Assembly: GCA_041228345.1 (NCBI GenBank)
Contig: CP166131.1
Span: 1,915,001 to 1,979,000, forward strand
From: Alphaproteobacteria bacterium LSUCC0396
Lineage (GTDB): Bacteria > Pseudomonadota > Alphaproteobacteria > Puniceispirillales > Puniceispirillaceae
DNA: 64,000 nucleotides
Reading direction: 5' to 3'
Shown: piece after piece, positions 33,349 to 41,601 of the stretch
Layout: every line of letters begins with the position of its first letter
Position numbering within the stretch: position 1 is the first letter of the stretch
Notes under the pieces: generated by a model
Told to the model about the DNA's origin: nothing
The model's input: the letters and a program-made list of their open reading frames with translations, nothing else
The model's database searches: none
Program-made: the position numbers and the translations under genes

Positions 33349-33376
33349 CATAAAATTGGGGCCATAAAATTGGGGC
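33349..33376 (+). repeat. 14-bp perfect tandem repeat
   Basis: CATAAAATTGGGGC occurs at 33349-33362 and again at 33363-33376, directly in front of and touching the terminator stem of the ketopantoate-reductase-like gene. It looks like a local slippage duplication. Confidence 0.85.
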
Positions 33377-33420
33377 CATGGATGAATGCAATAACGGGCA
33401 TTGATCCATGGCTTTTTTTT
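33375..33420 (+). terminator. Rho-independent terminator of the ketopantoate-reductase-like gene
   Basis: Perfect 9-bp stem GCCATGGAT (33375-33383) and ATCCATGGC (33404-33412) with a 20-base loop, followed by eight T (33413-33420). Confidence 0.85.
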
Positions 33421-33881
33421 GCGGGTTGATATCAGGCAGGTGGGTCATGCCATCTAAGTCATGCCGGCTAAGTCATGTCAATTCACTCGAGATGCCCGCG
33501 ATAAAGGCCAAACAAAACCCGCAGACAGCGGCGTTGTCGCAAATCCTTAATGACATTAGCGTCATCTAATGTTTCTCAAAAGGCTGCAGCAATTTGATCA
33601 TCGAGCGCGACATTGTCTAACTATTGCTCGATCATGCCGCATTAGGCGTCCGGATTTGGAGAGATATGGCCTTTATTTCGCTGCTACCATCGCTGGTTTT
33701 GCCACGGTCATTTCATATTTCGCCGCGCCTTAACGCGTGCCAATATTTGATCTTGCCGTCTGGGTGATTGCGCTGGGATACGCATTTGGTGTTTGGGGTG
33801 TTGGCATTGCGCTTAGGCTGGTGGCCGAAAAAGCTGAATAGCCTCAGCCGCCGCTATTTATCTGATCATTGTTTGATACGA
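33421..33881 (+). other. Intergenic region (461 bases) with a broken-looking coding remnant
   Basis: No intact gene. The first 230 bases show nothing I recognise. The last part holds a hydrophobic frame described separately at 33653-33841. The region lies between two converging transcripts' ends, a place where decayed sequence can persist. Confidence 0.5.
33653..33841 (+). pseudogene. Possible remnant of a small two-helix membrane protein
   Basis: A 63-codon frame ending in TAG at 33839-33841 reads as two well-formed hydrophobic segments, YGLYFAATIAGFATVISYF and FDLAVWVIALGYAFGVWGVG, with the charged end RLVAEKAE. A TAA at 33731-33733 interrupts it between the two segments and no start codon with a ribosome site precedes it. 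It could be a decayed gene, or a sequencing difference in a real one, or chance hydrophobicity. Confidence 0.3.
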
Positions 33882-34703
33882 CTATAGATCAAGCGGCATA
33901 TGCCGGTTCACATCTTTATATAGTAAATAGCGGAACGGATCTGCCCCTCCGGCATAGCAGGCTTGCGGGCAGAAGGCGCGAAGCCACATATAATCGCCAG
34001 CCTCAACCTCGACCCAGTCCTGATTCAAATGATAAACAGCCTTGCCGCTAAGGACGAACAGCCCATGTTCCATCACATGGGTTTCGGCAAAGGGGATTGT
34101 GCCGCCCGGCTGGAAGGTGACAATATTGACATGCATATCATGGCGTAAATCGGCCGGATCGACAAAGCGGGTGGTGGCCCAGCGACCATCGGTATCCGGC
34201 ATGGCAATCGGCTCGATTGCGGCATCACTGGTCACAAAGGCGTCGGGACGATCGATGCCCTCAACAGCAATGTAACGTTTCCGAATCCAGTGGAACGTTG
34301 CGGTTTCATCACCATGATTATGAAGGCGCCAGTTTGCTGCTGCTGGCAGATAGGCATAGCTGCCGGTGGCCAATGCATGGCTGGTACCATCAATATCAAG
34401 GCTGAGGGCACCACTTGTAACAAACAGAACGGATTGCGCCGCAGAATTATCATCTGGCCGGTCACTACCGCCACCAGCTTCGACTTCCATCAGATAATGT
34501 GAAAAACTCTCGGAAAAGCCAGTCATTGGCCGTGCTAGAACCCATAATCTGGTTTTGCTCCAGAAGGGCAGATAGCTTGTTACAATATCGGATAAAACGC
34601 CTTTTGGAATTACTGCGTAGCCATTCGTGAAAACGGCACGGTCTGATAGCAATTGTGTCTGCGGCGGCAGGCCGCCTGACGGTGTCCAATATTGTGAACT
34701 CAT
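33882..34703 (-). CDS. allE: (S)-ureidoglycine aminohydrolase (bicupin)
   Basis: About 273-residue bicupin. The C-terminal cupin carries the family-specific segment FAETHVMEHGLFVLSGKAVY, with the Mn-ligand Glu, His and His, then LNQDWVEVEAGDYMWLRAFC, and PQACYAGG followed by YLLYKDVNRH. The N-terminal cupin contains LFVTSGALSLDIDG and GSYAYLPA. The enzyme releases ammonia from ureidoglycine in allantoin (purine) catabolism. No other allantoin gene is visible nearby. The frame runs to 34736, but AGAGGA at 34712-34717 favours the ATG at 34703. Confidence 0.87.
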   Translation of the reverse strand: MSSQYWTPSGGLPPQTQLLSDRAVFTNGYAVIPKGVLSDIVTSYLPFWSKTRLWVLARPMTGFSESFSHYLMEVEAGGGSDRPDDNSAAQSVLFVTSGALSLDIDGTSHALATGSYAYLPAAANWRLHNHGDETATFHWIRKRYIAVEGIDRPDAFVTSDAAIEPIAMPDTDGRWATTRFVDPADLRHDMHVNIVTFQPGGTIPFAETHVMEHGLFVLSGKAVYHLNQDWVEVEAGDYMWLRAFCPQACYAGGADPFRYLLYKDVNRHMPLDL

Positions 34704-34711
34704 ATTATCAT

Positions 34712-34717
34712 TCCTCT
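34712..34717 (-). promoter_or_regulatory. Shine-Dalgarno site deciding the ureidoglycine aminohydrolase start
   Basis: AGAGGA on the minus strand, 8 bases before the ATG at 34703, and inside the longer frame that begins at 34736. Confidence 0.6.
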
Positions 34718-34861
34718 TACAACGCCAATTTGTCACAAAGCCAGTAAATTTGCCCAGCTATTTGTCAATTAGGGCGAATTTCTGAAAATTGTCAAATCCA
34801 CAGGGCATATCTTGGAACAGATAGCGTGGCTTGTGGCCAGTTGCCTGTATTATTTTTGAGC

Positions 34862-35734
34862 TTACTTCAAAAACTGTTCGGAATCGCTATCATAGGCGTC
34901 TTCACGGGTTAAGCCTCGCAGAATTTTAGCATCGATAACGGGCGGTGCTGCCTCTTGCGACTTTTGAATGCTAGCATTTTCGCCAAGAACCTGCTGAATG
35001 GCGCTATAGGTTGCGGCAAGAGATGCCAGATAGGGCTGATGCCCGCGAAGGCAAATACGCGCGCCCATTTTGGCCGCCTCGTCTGGCGTTGGTGCTATTG
35101 ACCCAAGGCCGCCAAGCATGATGGGAAGATCGGTCGCAGCGCATAAAGCATCGAGATCGTCGCGGGATCGGGCACCGATTAGGGTGATGCCATCAACGCC
35201 GGTTTTTGCATAGGCCTTGATCCGCGCGATACAGTCATCGCGGCCAGTGATGGCGGCGGCGCTGGTCCGCGCTAGAATAACCAGATCAGGATCAACACGT
35301 CCGGCAACCGCCGCCCGCATCTTGCCAGTGCCCTCTTCAATACTTAAAAGCTGGGCATTGACCGAGCCAAATGGTTGCGGCAAATCTGTATCTTCAATAG
35401 TGATTGCGGCAAGACCAGCATGATCAAGCTCGCGAATTGTACGCTGGACATTCATCGCATTGCCATAGCCATGATCGGCATCAGCAATCACTGCCAAATC
35501 ACCAGCCCGGCAAATTCGCAATGCCATATCGGCAAATTCACTTGCAGTTATCAGCATTTTATCCGGCGCACCAAGAATTGCCATTGCGGCGACCGATCCG
35601 GCAAGCATACCAACCTGCCCACCAAGATCTTCGACCATACGCGCTGATAGCGGGTCAAACACGGTAACAGGGGTAATACAGTCAGTGCCTTGCAGAATCT
35701 GGCGAAATCGTTGGCGGCGTGGTGTCCAGTTCAT
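34862..35734 (-). CDS. Isocitrate lyase/PEP mutase family protein, oxaloacetate decarboxylase-like
   Basis: 290-residue enzyme of the PEP mutase/isocitrate lyase superfamily. Landmarks are FDPLSARMVEDLGGQVGMLA near residue 27, the metal-binding IADADHGYGNAMNV (about 83-96), AAITIEDTDLPQPFG (about 108-122) and MGARICLRGHQPY near residue 240. The lack of the KKCGH catalytic-cysteine loop separates it from isocitrate and methylisocitrate lyases; the pattern is that of the Pseudomonas oxaloacetate decarboxylase group. It would decarboxylate oxaloacetate or a related 2-oxo acid with Mg2+. Upstream of the ureidoglycine gene by 158 bases on the same strand. Confidence 0.83.
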   Translation of the reverse strand: MNWTPRRQRFRQILQGTDCITPVTVFDPLSARMVEDLGGQVGMLAGSVAAMAILGAPDKMLITASEFADMALRICRAGDLAVIADADHGYGNAMNVQRTIRELDHAGLAAITIEDTDLPQPFGSVNAQLLSIEEGTGKMRAAVAGRVDPDLVILARTSAAAITGRDDCIARIKAYAKTGVDGITLIGARSRDDLDALCAATDLPIMLGGLGSIAPTPDEAAKMGARICLRGHQPYLASLAATYSAIQQVLGENASIQKSQEAAPPVIDAKILRGLTREDAYDSDSEQFLK

Positions 35735-35795
35735 GCTAGCTTGTCCTCATTACTGAAATTCAGGTCGGGAATATTGAGATATAGATTGGGATAGC

Positions 35796-36662
35796 TTAAC
35801 CGATCTTATCTTGGGTTTTGGTGTCAAAATCGCTGGCATCATGGCGTTCATGGAGCTGATATTGCGGCGCACCAGACATACGGTTGACCATGCGGCCCCG
35901 TTTCACCGCTGGTCGATCATCAATCGCCTTGGCCCACCGCATCACATGGGTATAGCTGGTAACATCAAGAAATTCAGCGGCATCATAAAGGCGGCCAAGC
36001 ACCAGCTGCCCATACCATGCCCAAATCGCAATATCGGCAATGCTGTATTCGTCAGCGGCAATATAGCTGTGGTCGGCAAGCTGGCGGTCGAGGACATCCA
36101 ACTGGCGTTTGGTTTCCATGGTAAAGCGATCAATCGGATAGGCCATTTTTGTTGGTGCATAGGCATAGAAATGACCAAAGCCACCACCAAGGTAGGGCGC
36201 GCTTCCCATCTGCCAGAAAAGCCATGACAGGCATTCAGTTCGTTTCGCCGGTTCATTTGGCAATAGCTGGCCAAATTTTTCAGCCAGATAGAGCAGGATA
36301 TTGCCGGACTCAAATACCCGGATTGCTGGTGATACAGAATGATCCATCAGCGCCGGAATTTTTGAATTTGGATTCACCTCGACAAAGCCGCTGCCAAATT
36401 GATCACCATCGCGGATCTTGATCAGCCATGCGTCATATTCCGCGCCGGTAACTTCGGCTGCCAATAATTCCTCCAGCATCACGGTCACTTTGACCCCGTT
36501 GGGTGTGGCCAGCGAATAAAGCTGTAGCGGATGTTTGCCGACCAGTAATGGCTTGTCATGGGTCGCACCGGCAATCGGCCGGTTGATATTGGCAAAAGTA
36601 CCGCCATTCTCGGCTTCCCATTTCCAGACAGATGGCGGGTTGTAAGGGGTGTTATCTGTCAT
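35796..36662 (-). CDS. yghU: Glutathione S-transferase / disulfide-bond reductase, YghU (Nu) class
   Basis: 288-residue protein with the long N-terminal extension typical of YghU (SVWKWEAENGGTFANINRPI), then the thioredoxin-like domain (LYSLATPNGVKVTVMLEEL, FGSGFVEVNPNSKIPALMDH, VFESGNILLYLAEKFG) and the helical GST domain (CLSWLFWQMGSAPYLGGGFGHFY). The TPNG segment is where these proteins bind two glutathiones. Members reduce disulfides and some organic peroxides. The gene lies in a run of four minus-strand genes with short gaps. Confidence 0.9.
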   Translation of the reverse strand: MTDNTPYNPPSVWKWEAENGGTFANINRPIAGATHDKPLLVGKHPLQLYSLATPNGVKVTVMLEELLAAEVTGAEYDAWLIKIRDGDQFGSGFVEVNPNSKIPALMDHSVSPAIRVFESGNILLYLAEKFGQLLPNEPAKRTECLSWLFWQMGSAPYLGGGFGHFYAYAPTKMAYPIDRFTMETKRQLDVLDRQLADHSYIAADEYSIADIAIWAWYGQLVLGRLYDAAEFLDVTSYTHVMRWAKAIDDRPAVKRGRMVNRMSGAPQYQLHERHDASDFDTKTQDKIG

Positions 36663-36696
36663 TTTTCATCTCCATGATGTTTAGATCTTTTGACCG

Positions 36697-37920
36697 TTAT
36701 CTTGTCCAAGACGGTTTGGTGTCTTCGGGCGGGCATAGATCAGCAAGCCTGTCCAGATGGCGCAGCTTTGGAAATAAATACCAGCCGCCAACCGCAACGC
36801 CCAATGCTGCCAGCCCGCCAATAAAGACAGTTGTCACAGGGCCAAGAATTGCCGCGGCACTGCCAGCTCGTACATCCCCCATTTCATTCGATGATGAAAT
36901 GAAAATCGCATTCACCGCGCTTACTCTGCCGCGAAGATGATCGGGCGTGGCAAGCTGGATCAAGGTCATGCGAATATTGACGCTAACCATATCGGCTGCA
37001 CCATAGACAAACAATGCCATAAGGCTAAGCCAGTAAACAGTCGATAGTGAAAAGACCAGAATTGAGCCGGCAAAAACGACCAGCGCCGTGAACAGGCAAA
37101 GTCCGGAGCGCCGCATCGGTGGTAGGGCTGCAAGGCCAAGGCCAACAACAACGCCGCCAAGCGCAGGCATTCCGCGCAACACACCAAGTGATTCCGGCCC
37201 AACATTCAAAATATCAGCTGCATATACCGGCAATAATGCAACAACCGAACCCATGAGAACGATAAAGAGATCAAGCGCAATGGCGCCCAGAACAATCGAA
37301 TTTGACCGGACATATGCAACCCCACCAAGCACCATCTCAAGGCTTCTGCCAGCCGGTTTCAGGCGGGTTAATTTCGGCAGGAATAAATAGGCAATCGTAC
37401 CAATGCCCATCAGACCAGCTGCAACAAGATATGTATAGTCATCAATTAAGGTGATTAAGATACCCGCCAGCAGCGGCCCTGCTGTTCCAAAAACCTTGCC
37501 AATGGTTGAATTTAGCGCAATCGCCCGCGACAGCATATCTGCCGGCACGATATTGGGGATGATCGCTTGTTGTGCCGGGGTATAGAATGCCTTGACGCCG
37601 CCATGCGCGAATAACAACGAAAAGATGATCGTTAGATTCAGCTCATCAGCCAGCATAACAAGCGTTATGCCGCCTAAAATCACCATTTCACTGATCGTGC
37701 AGATGATCAGCAGTGCTTTGCGCGGCAGGCTGTCGGTGGCCCAGCCGGTCACAAAGAAGAACAGAAAAATCGGCAGGATCTGCATAAGCCCGACGAGCGC
37801 CAGATCAAAGGGGTCACCACTATTTTGATAAAGATGCCATCCAATCGCAATTGACAGCATTGCGGTAACAAGACTGACGGCAGCGCGGGCGGTTAGAAAG
37901 GCGTAAAAGGTGGCTGGCAT
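36697..37920 (-). CDS. MFS transporter (drug/siderophore exporter-like)
   Basis: About 407-residue protein with 10-12 helices. It opens FLTARAAVSLVTAMLSIAIGWHLYQ, has GWATDSLPRKALLIICTISE as the loop 2-3 motif (G-x3-D-x2-R-R/K), and ATPDHLRGRVSAVNAIFISSSNEMGDVRAG as the matching loop in the second half, the pattern of the MFS_3/EntS-like exporter group. The frame extends to a TTG at 37953; the ATG at 37920 is preferred because the homology starts there. Substrate unknown. Confidence 0.85.
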   Translation of the reverse strand: MPATFYAFLTARAAVSLVTAMLSIAIGWHLYQNSGDPFDLALVGLMQILPIFLFFFVTGWATDSLPRKALLIICTISEMVILGGITLVMLADELNLTIIFSLLFAHGGVKAFYTPAQQAIIPNIVPADMLSRAIALNSTIGKVFGTAGPLLAGILITLIDDYTYLVAAGLMGIGTIAYLFLPKLTRLKPAGRSLEMVLGGVAYVRSNSIVLGAIALDLFIVLMGSVVALLPVYAADILNVGPESLGVLRGMPALGGVVVGLGLAALPPMRRSGLCLFTALVVFAGSILVFSLSTVYWLSLMALFVYGAADMVSVNIRMTLIQLATPDHLRGRVSAVNAIFISSSNEMGDVRAGSAAAILGPVTTVFIGGLAALGVAVGGWYLFPKLRHLDRLADLCPPEDTKPSWTR

Positions 37921-38080
37921 GGCTATTGGTGATTTCTTTGGGCAGGGCCTCAAACCGGCAGGCTTAACGACGCCTTAGCCAGATATCGGCATAGTTGATT
38001 TGGTTAAGTTACGCCACCTTCGATCGGTTGTCGCCCAAAATATCATGTCAAAATATTGGGGCCTTGGCAGATGATGATGG

Positions 38081-39337
38081 CTAGTCTGGCTGGTGGGCAA
38101 TGGCGTGATCGGCAATCAATTGGTCAATCTCATCATCGTGAAATCCGGCCTCGGCTAGCAGGCTGCGACTATGCTGGCCAAGCGTGGGCGCCGGAAACCG
38201 GAGGCGGCCAAGGTTATTCTGCATGATCGGCAAGGGCTGGTGCATCGCTACCTCGCTGCCCGAAATATCCTCGGCCGCGACATAAATGCCGCGTTCGATA
38301 AAATGCGGGTCTGCCGCATTGTCGGCAATGTCATTCACCGGTGCTGCGGTAATACCCTCGGACTCAAAAATTGTCATAACCTCTTGCCGGTTGCGTTTTG
38401 CAATCCAGCCACCAATGATTTTGTCAATTTCGGCCTGATGCTCGACCCGCGCCGCATTGCTGGAAAAGCGCGGATCTTCAATCATCTCGCCAGCGCCAAC
38501 TGCCGTAAATAGCCGTTTGGCGGTCGATTGAATGGATGCTGAAATGGCAATGTAATGATGATCCGATGTTTGATAGATGTTCCGCGGGCTTGCCGTGTTT
38601 GAGCCATTGCCAACGCGTTGTTTCACTGCCCCAGTAACGGCATAATCAAACGCATCGGGCCCTAAAACCGACACCATCGAGTCTAGTAATGCAAGATCAA
38701 TAACCTGTCCAAGGCCGGTTTTCTGGCGGCTTTGCAAGGCCATCATAATGCCGTTTGACCCATAAAGGCCGGACACCATATCCGCCAGTGCCACCGGCGG
38801 TAGTAGCGGTCCGCCACCAACCTCGCCAGTACGGCTGGCAAATCCTGACATAGCCTCGACCATCGTGCCAAAGCCGGGGCGGTGGCTGTAGGGGCCGGTC
38901 TGGCCAAATCCCGATACACGTAAAATGATCAAACCCGGATTGCGTTGATGCAGCTGTGCCGGTGCCAACCCCATCGATTCCAACGTTCCCGTTCGAAAGC
39001 TTTCGATCAGGACATCAGCCCGGTCAATCAGCCGCGTTAAAATGCCGATTGATTGATCATGCCGGAAATCCAGCGCGAGGCTTTTCTTGTTGCGGCAATA
39101 GACCGACCAGAATGTCTGGATCCCATCCTGCTGCCAAGCGCGAAGCGGATCTCCTGCGGGTAATGGCTCAATTTTCGTGACATCGGCGCCCGCATCGGCA
39201 AGTTGAAGCGATGCCATATTGCCAGCAACAAGGCGCGATAGATCAACCACGCGCAACCCATTAAGGGGGCCCGTGCTTGCTGGAGAGAATTGCACTTTTT
39301 TCCAGGGCTGCCGACCGGCAGCTTTGGCTTTTTCCAT
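38081..39337 (-). CDS. Family III CoA-transferase (CaiB/BaiF)
   Basis: 418-residue enzyme with the complete family layout: LNGLRVVDLSRLVAGNMASLQLADAGADVTKIEP (about 25-58; CoA-binding start), YCRNKKSLALDFRH, ADVLIESFRTGTLESMG, VSGFGQTGPYSHRPGFG, the catalytic aspartate in VALADMVSGLYGSNG and a QKTGLGQVIDLALLDS helix, then the C-terminal lobe ending EAGFHDDEIDQLIAD. It exchanges CoA between acids. The SLC13 permease gene lies 49 bases upstream on the same strand, so the pair may import and activate one dicarboxylate. Confidence 0.9.
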   Translation of the reverse strand: MEKAKAAGRQPWKKVQFSPASTGPLNGLRVVDLSRLVAGNMASLQLADAGADVTKIEPLPAGDPLRAWQQDGIQTFWSVYCRNKKSLALDFRHDQSIGILTRLIDRADVLIESFRTGTLESMGLAPAQLHQRNPGLIILRVSGFGQTGPYSHRPGFGTMVEAMSGFASRTGEVGGGPLLPPVALADMVSGLYGSNGIMMALQSRQKTGLGQVIDLALLDSMVSVLGPDAFDYAVTGAVKQRVGNGSNTASPRNIYQTSDHHYIAISASIQSTAKRLFTAVGAGEMIEDPRFSSNAARVEHQAEIDKIIGGWIAKRNRQEVMTIFESEGITAAPVNDIADNAADPHFIERGIYVAAEDISGSEVAMHQPLPIMQNNLGRLRFPAPTLGQHSRSLLAEAGFHDDEIDQLIADHAIAHQPD

Positions 39338-39386
39338 GCTGTCTAAACCTTCCTGTGCGGCGCGGTGCGATGGCTAGCGTTTATAA

Positions 39387-41231
39387 CTACAACCCGTAAT
39401 ACCAAGGCACAAAGGCCGAATAAACCAGCCAGATCAGGATCACCAGCGGAAACCCGACTTTGAAAAAGTCTTTGAAATGGTAACTCCCCGGCCCCATCAC
39501 CAACAAGCTGGTCTGATAGGCAAACGGGGTGGCAAAGGCGCAATTGGCTGCAAAGACGATGGTGATTGCAAAAATGCGGGGATCAACCCCGATCTCGGCA
39601 CCGATATGAAGACCAATAGGCGCAAATAAAACGGCGCAGGTTTTGGTGCTAATAATGTTCGACATCAGCGCGACCAGCAGGAAAAATGAGCTAAGCACAA
39701 TGGTTGGGCTTGCGGTTCCGGTAATCGACAAGATCAGGTTGGCAAGATAGGTCGCGGCGCCAGTCGCCTCCATCGCAACACCAAGCGCAAGCGCTGCTGC
39801 GATGGTCGTTATGACTTTATGATCGAGCGCACGAGCGGCCTGAGGCAGGGTGATGACGTTCGTCACCACCATCGCCAACGCGCCAAAGAACGATGATATG
39901 ACAATCGGCACAAGGCCAAATGCTGCCGACAGAACAACCGCCATAAAAATGCAAATTGATAGATTTGCTGCCTTCAGGTTAGGTAATTCTTCAACTGAGA
40001 ATTCGACCAGAACAACATCAAGATCCTCGCGCAACCCGCGCAGCGTTTCGGCGTCGCATTTGACCAGCAACAGATCACCAGCGGATAATTTTGCCTGTCC
40101 CATGCGGCTGCGGATCATATGGGCGTGATGCTGTATGCCGAGAACCTGACAATTATGCCGATATTCAAAACCAGTGCGGCCAATCGTGGAATCCACCAGC
40201 GATGATGACGGCGTGACCATCATCTCAACAATGATCTGTTCAGACTTTTGGTGGCTGGTCGGGTTGCGCCGATAACCCTCGGCAGGTGTCAGGCCATAGC
40301 CGGACTCCATCAGTTTTGTCAGGTCTTCGCGCGTTGCCGACAGTGCGATGGTGTCGCCATGCCGCAATTTAAGTCCTGTAAAAGGTGGTAAAATGGTTTT
40401 GCCAAGACGGTTGATCATGCGGATATTTATTTCAGGTAATTCCTGAAACATCCGAACCCCAAGTGACTGGCCAATCAGTTTCGAGTCGTTGTCGATCGAG
40501 ATTTCCGCCATGAAATGCTGATCAAGACGTTCCCGCATCCGGTGACTAAGGCTGGTACGGTGCGGCAGGAATTTTGGCGCAATTAGCATCATATAGGCAA
40601 GGCCGGTACCGGCAAGAAGTAATCCGGGAAGGGTGAACTCAAAAAAGCTAAACCCCGGTAATCCAGCCTCGATCAGCGCGTTTGATACCAGCAAATTCGT
40701 ACCGGATCCGACCAGTGTTGTCATGCCGCCCACCACCGCAACAAAACTCAGCGGCATCAATAATTTTGATGCTGGCACATGAAATCTTTGGGCAATACCT
40801 TGCATGATCGGGATGAAGATAATGACCACAGGAATATTGTTCAAAAAGGCACTGATAAAAAGCACCGTGATCAATGAAATTAAAGTGGCTATCCATAATC
40901 TACCCATGCTGAGGCTCAGCACATGGCGCGAGAAAATCTCGAGAATACCGGTTTTGACGACGCCTTGCCCCACAACGAGCAAGGCCAGAACGGTCAGCAT
41001 CGCCGGATTGGCAAAGCCTGATAATATCTTGCTCGTGGGGAGTTGATTAACGCCATTTGCATCAATGATTGGCGCAAAGTGAAAGAACACCAATAGGATA
41101 AGTATTACCCCAAGGGCGGTAACTTCCATTGGTATGGTTTCACTTGCATAACAAAATAACGCACCAACGATCAGCCCGAACAGGAACAGCATTTCGAGGG
41201 ACATGCCAGCATTTTCGATCAAGGTATTCAT
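39387..41231 (-). CDS. SLC13/DASS-family permease with two TrkA-C (RCK_C) domains
   Basis: 614-residue inner-membrane protein. About six helices at the N-terminus (opening SLEMLFLFGLIVGALFCYAS) and six at the C-terminus flank a cytoplasmic insert of two RCK_C domains (about residues 205-290 and 300-385, for example LRHGDTIALSATREDLTKL and LSAGDLLLVKCDAETLRGL). The helix-hairpin motifs VGGMTTLVGSGTNLLVSNAL and the second NIISTKTCAVLFAPIG give the Ser-Asn-Thr-type binding site of the family. Members carry dicarboxylates, sulfate or similar anions; the RCK domains may sense a ligand. Two palindromes lie in its upstream region. Confidence 0.88.
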   Translation of the reverse strand: MNTLIENAGMSLEMLFLFGLIVGALFCYASETIPMEVTALGVILILLVFFHFAPIIDANGVNQLPTSKILSGFANPAMLTVLALLVVGQGVVKTGILEIFSRHVLSLSMGRLWIATLISLITVLFISAFLNNIPVVIIFIPIMQGIAQRFHVPASKLLMPLSFVAVVGGMTTLVGSGTNLLVSNALIEAGLPGFSFFEFTLPGLLLAGTGLAYMMLIAPKFLPHRTSLSHRMRERLDQHFMAEISIDNDSKLIGQSLGVRMFQELPEINIRMINRLGKTILPPFTGLKLRHGDTIALSATREDLTKLMESGYGLTPAEGYRRNPTSHQKSEQIIVEMMVTPSSSLVDSTIGRTGFEYRHNCQVLGIQHHAHMIRSRMGQAKLSAGDLLLVKCDAETLRGLREDLDVVLVEFSVEELPNLKAANLSICIFMAVVLSAAFGLVPIVISSFFGALAMVVTNVITLPQAARALDHKVITTIAAALALGVAMEATGAATYLANLILSITGTASPTIVLSSFFLLVALMSNIISTKTCAVLFAPIGLHIGAEIGVDPRIFAITIVFAANCAFATPFAYQTSLLVMGPGSYHFKDFFKVGFPLVILIWLVYSAFVPWYYGL

Positions 41232-41253
41232 CTAATATATGCCTTTTCCTCGC

Positions 41254-41265
41254 GCAAAATTTTGC
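41254..41265. promoter_or_regulatory. Perfect palindrome GCAAAATTTTGC upstream of the SLC13 gene
   Basis: 12-bp perfect palindrome 23 bases before the permease ATG at 41231. A shorter version, GCAAATTTGC, is in the same region at 41408-41417. Position in the leader suits a repressor site. Confidence 0.5.
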
Positions 41266-41407
41266 ATGTCAGGGCTGAATGTGAGGTTGATGTTAAGGTG
41301 TTTCAGAAGGTAAATTAAACTTGAGTGAACTTTAGCCTAGCAAGTCTCAAAATCTAGTATTTTTTGACATAATGCATAAGAAATAGGCATCTGCATTTTT
41401 CTGCGAC

Positions 41408-41417
41408 GCAAATTTGC
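41408..41417. promoter_or_regulatory. Perfect palindrome GCAAATTTGC in the divergent region
   Basis: 10-bp perfect palindrome near the middle of the 370-base divergent region, sharing GCAAA-TTTGC arms with the site at 41254-41265. The pair could bind one dimeric regulator controlling both transcripts. Confidence 0.45.
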
Positions 41418-41601
41418 CGCATGCAATGAAGAATGCCGCTGATTTTGGGCTGGTTACGTATGGGCATTATCTATTTTGCATCATAACTGCACAAGTTTTC
41501 CTTTTCATTCTGCCCATTTTACCTTTTCATATTAGATAGCGGTTATGATCCGGCCGCCGCCATAATCTCGTATCCCTCATCAAATCAAGGTAGACCCAGC
41601 C

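Larger units (their letters stand above)
41232..41601 (+). other. Divergent intergenic region (370 bases)
   Basis: No gene is seen. It separates the SLC13 permease (minus) from the PHP-like gene (plus) and is A+T-rich with TTTTTTGACA and TATAAT-like stretches expected of promoters. It contains two related palindromes, GCAAAATTTTGC and GCAAATTTGC, listed separately. The plus-strand start at 41602 has only a weak AAGG about 10 bases upstream. Confidence 0.5.

Noticed and set aside
33349-33376. CRISPR or regulatory iteron array
   Set aside because: Only two 14-bp copies with no spacers; a local duplication next to a terminator explains it.
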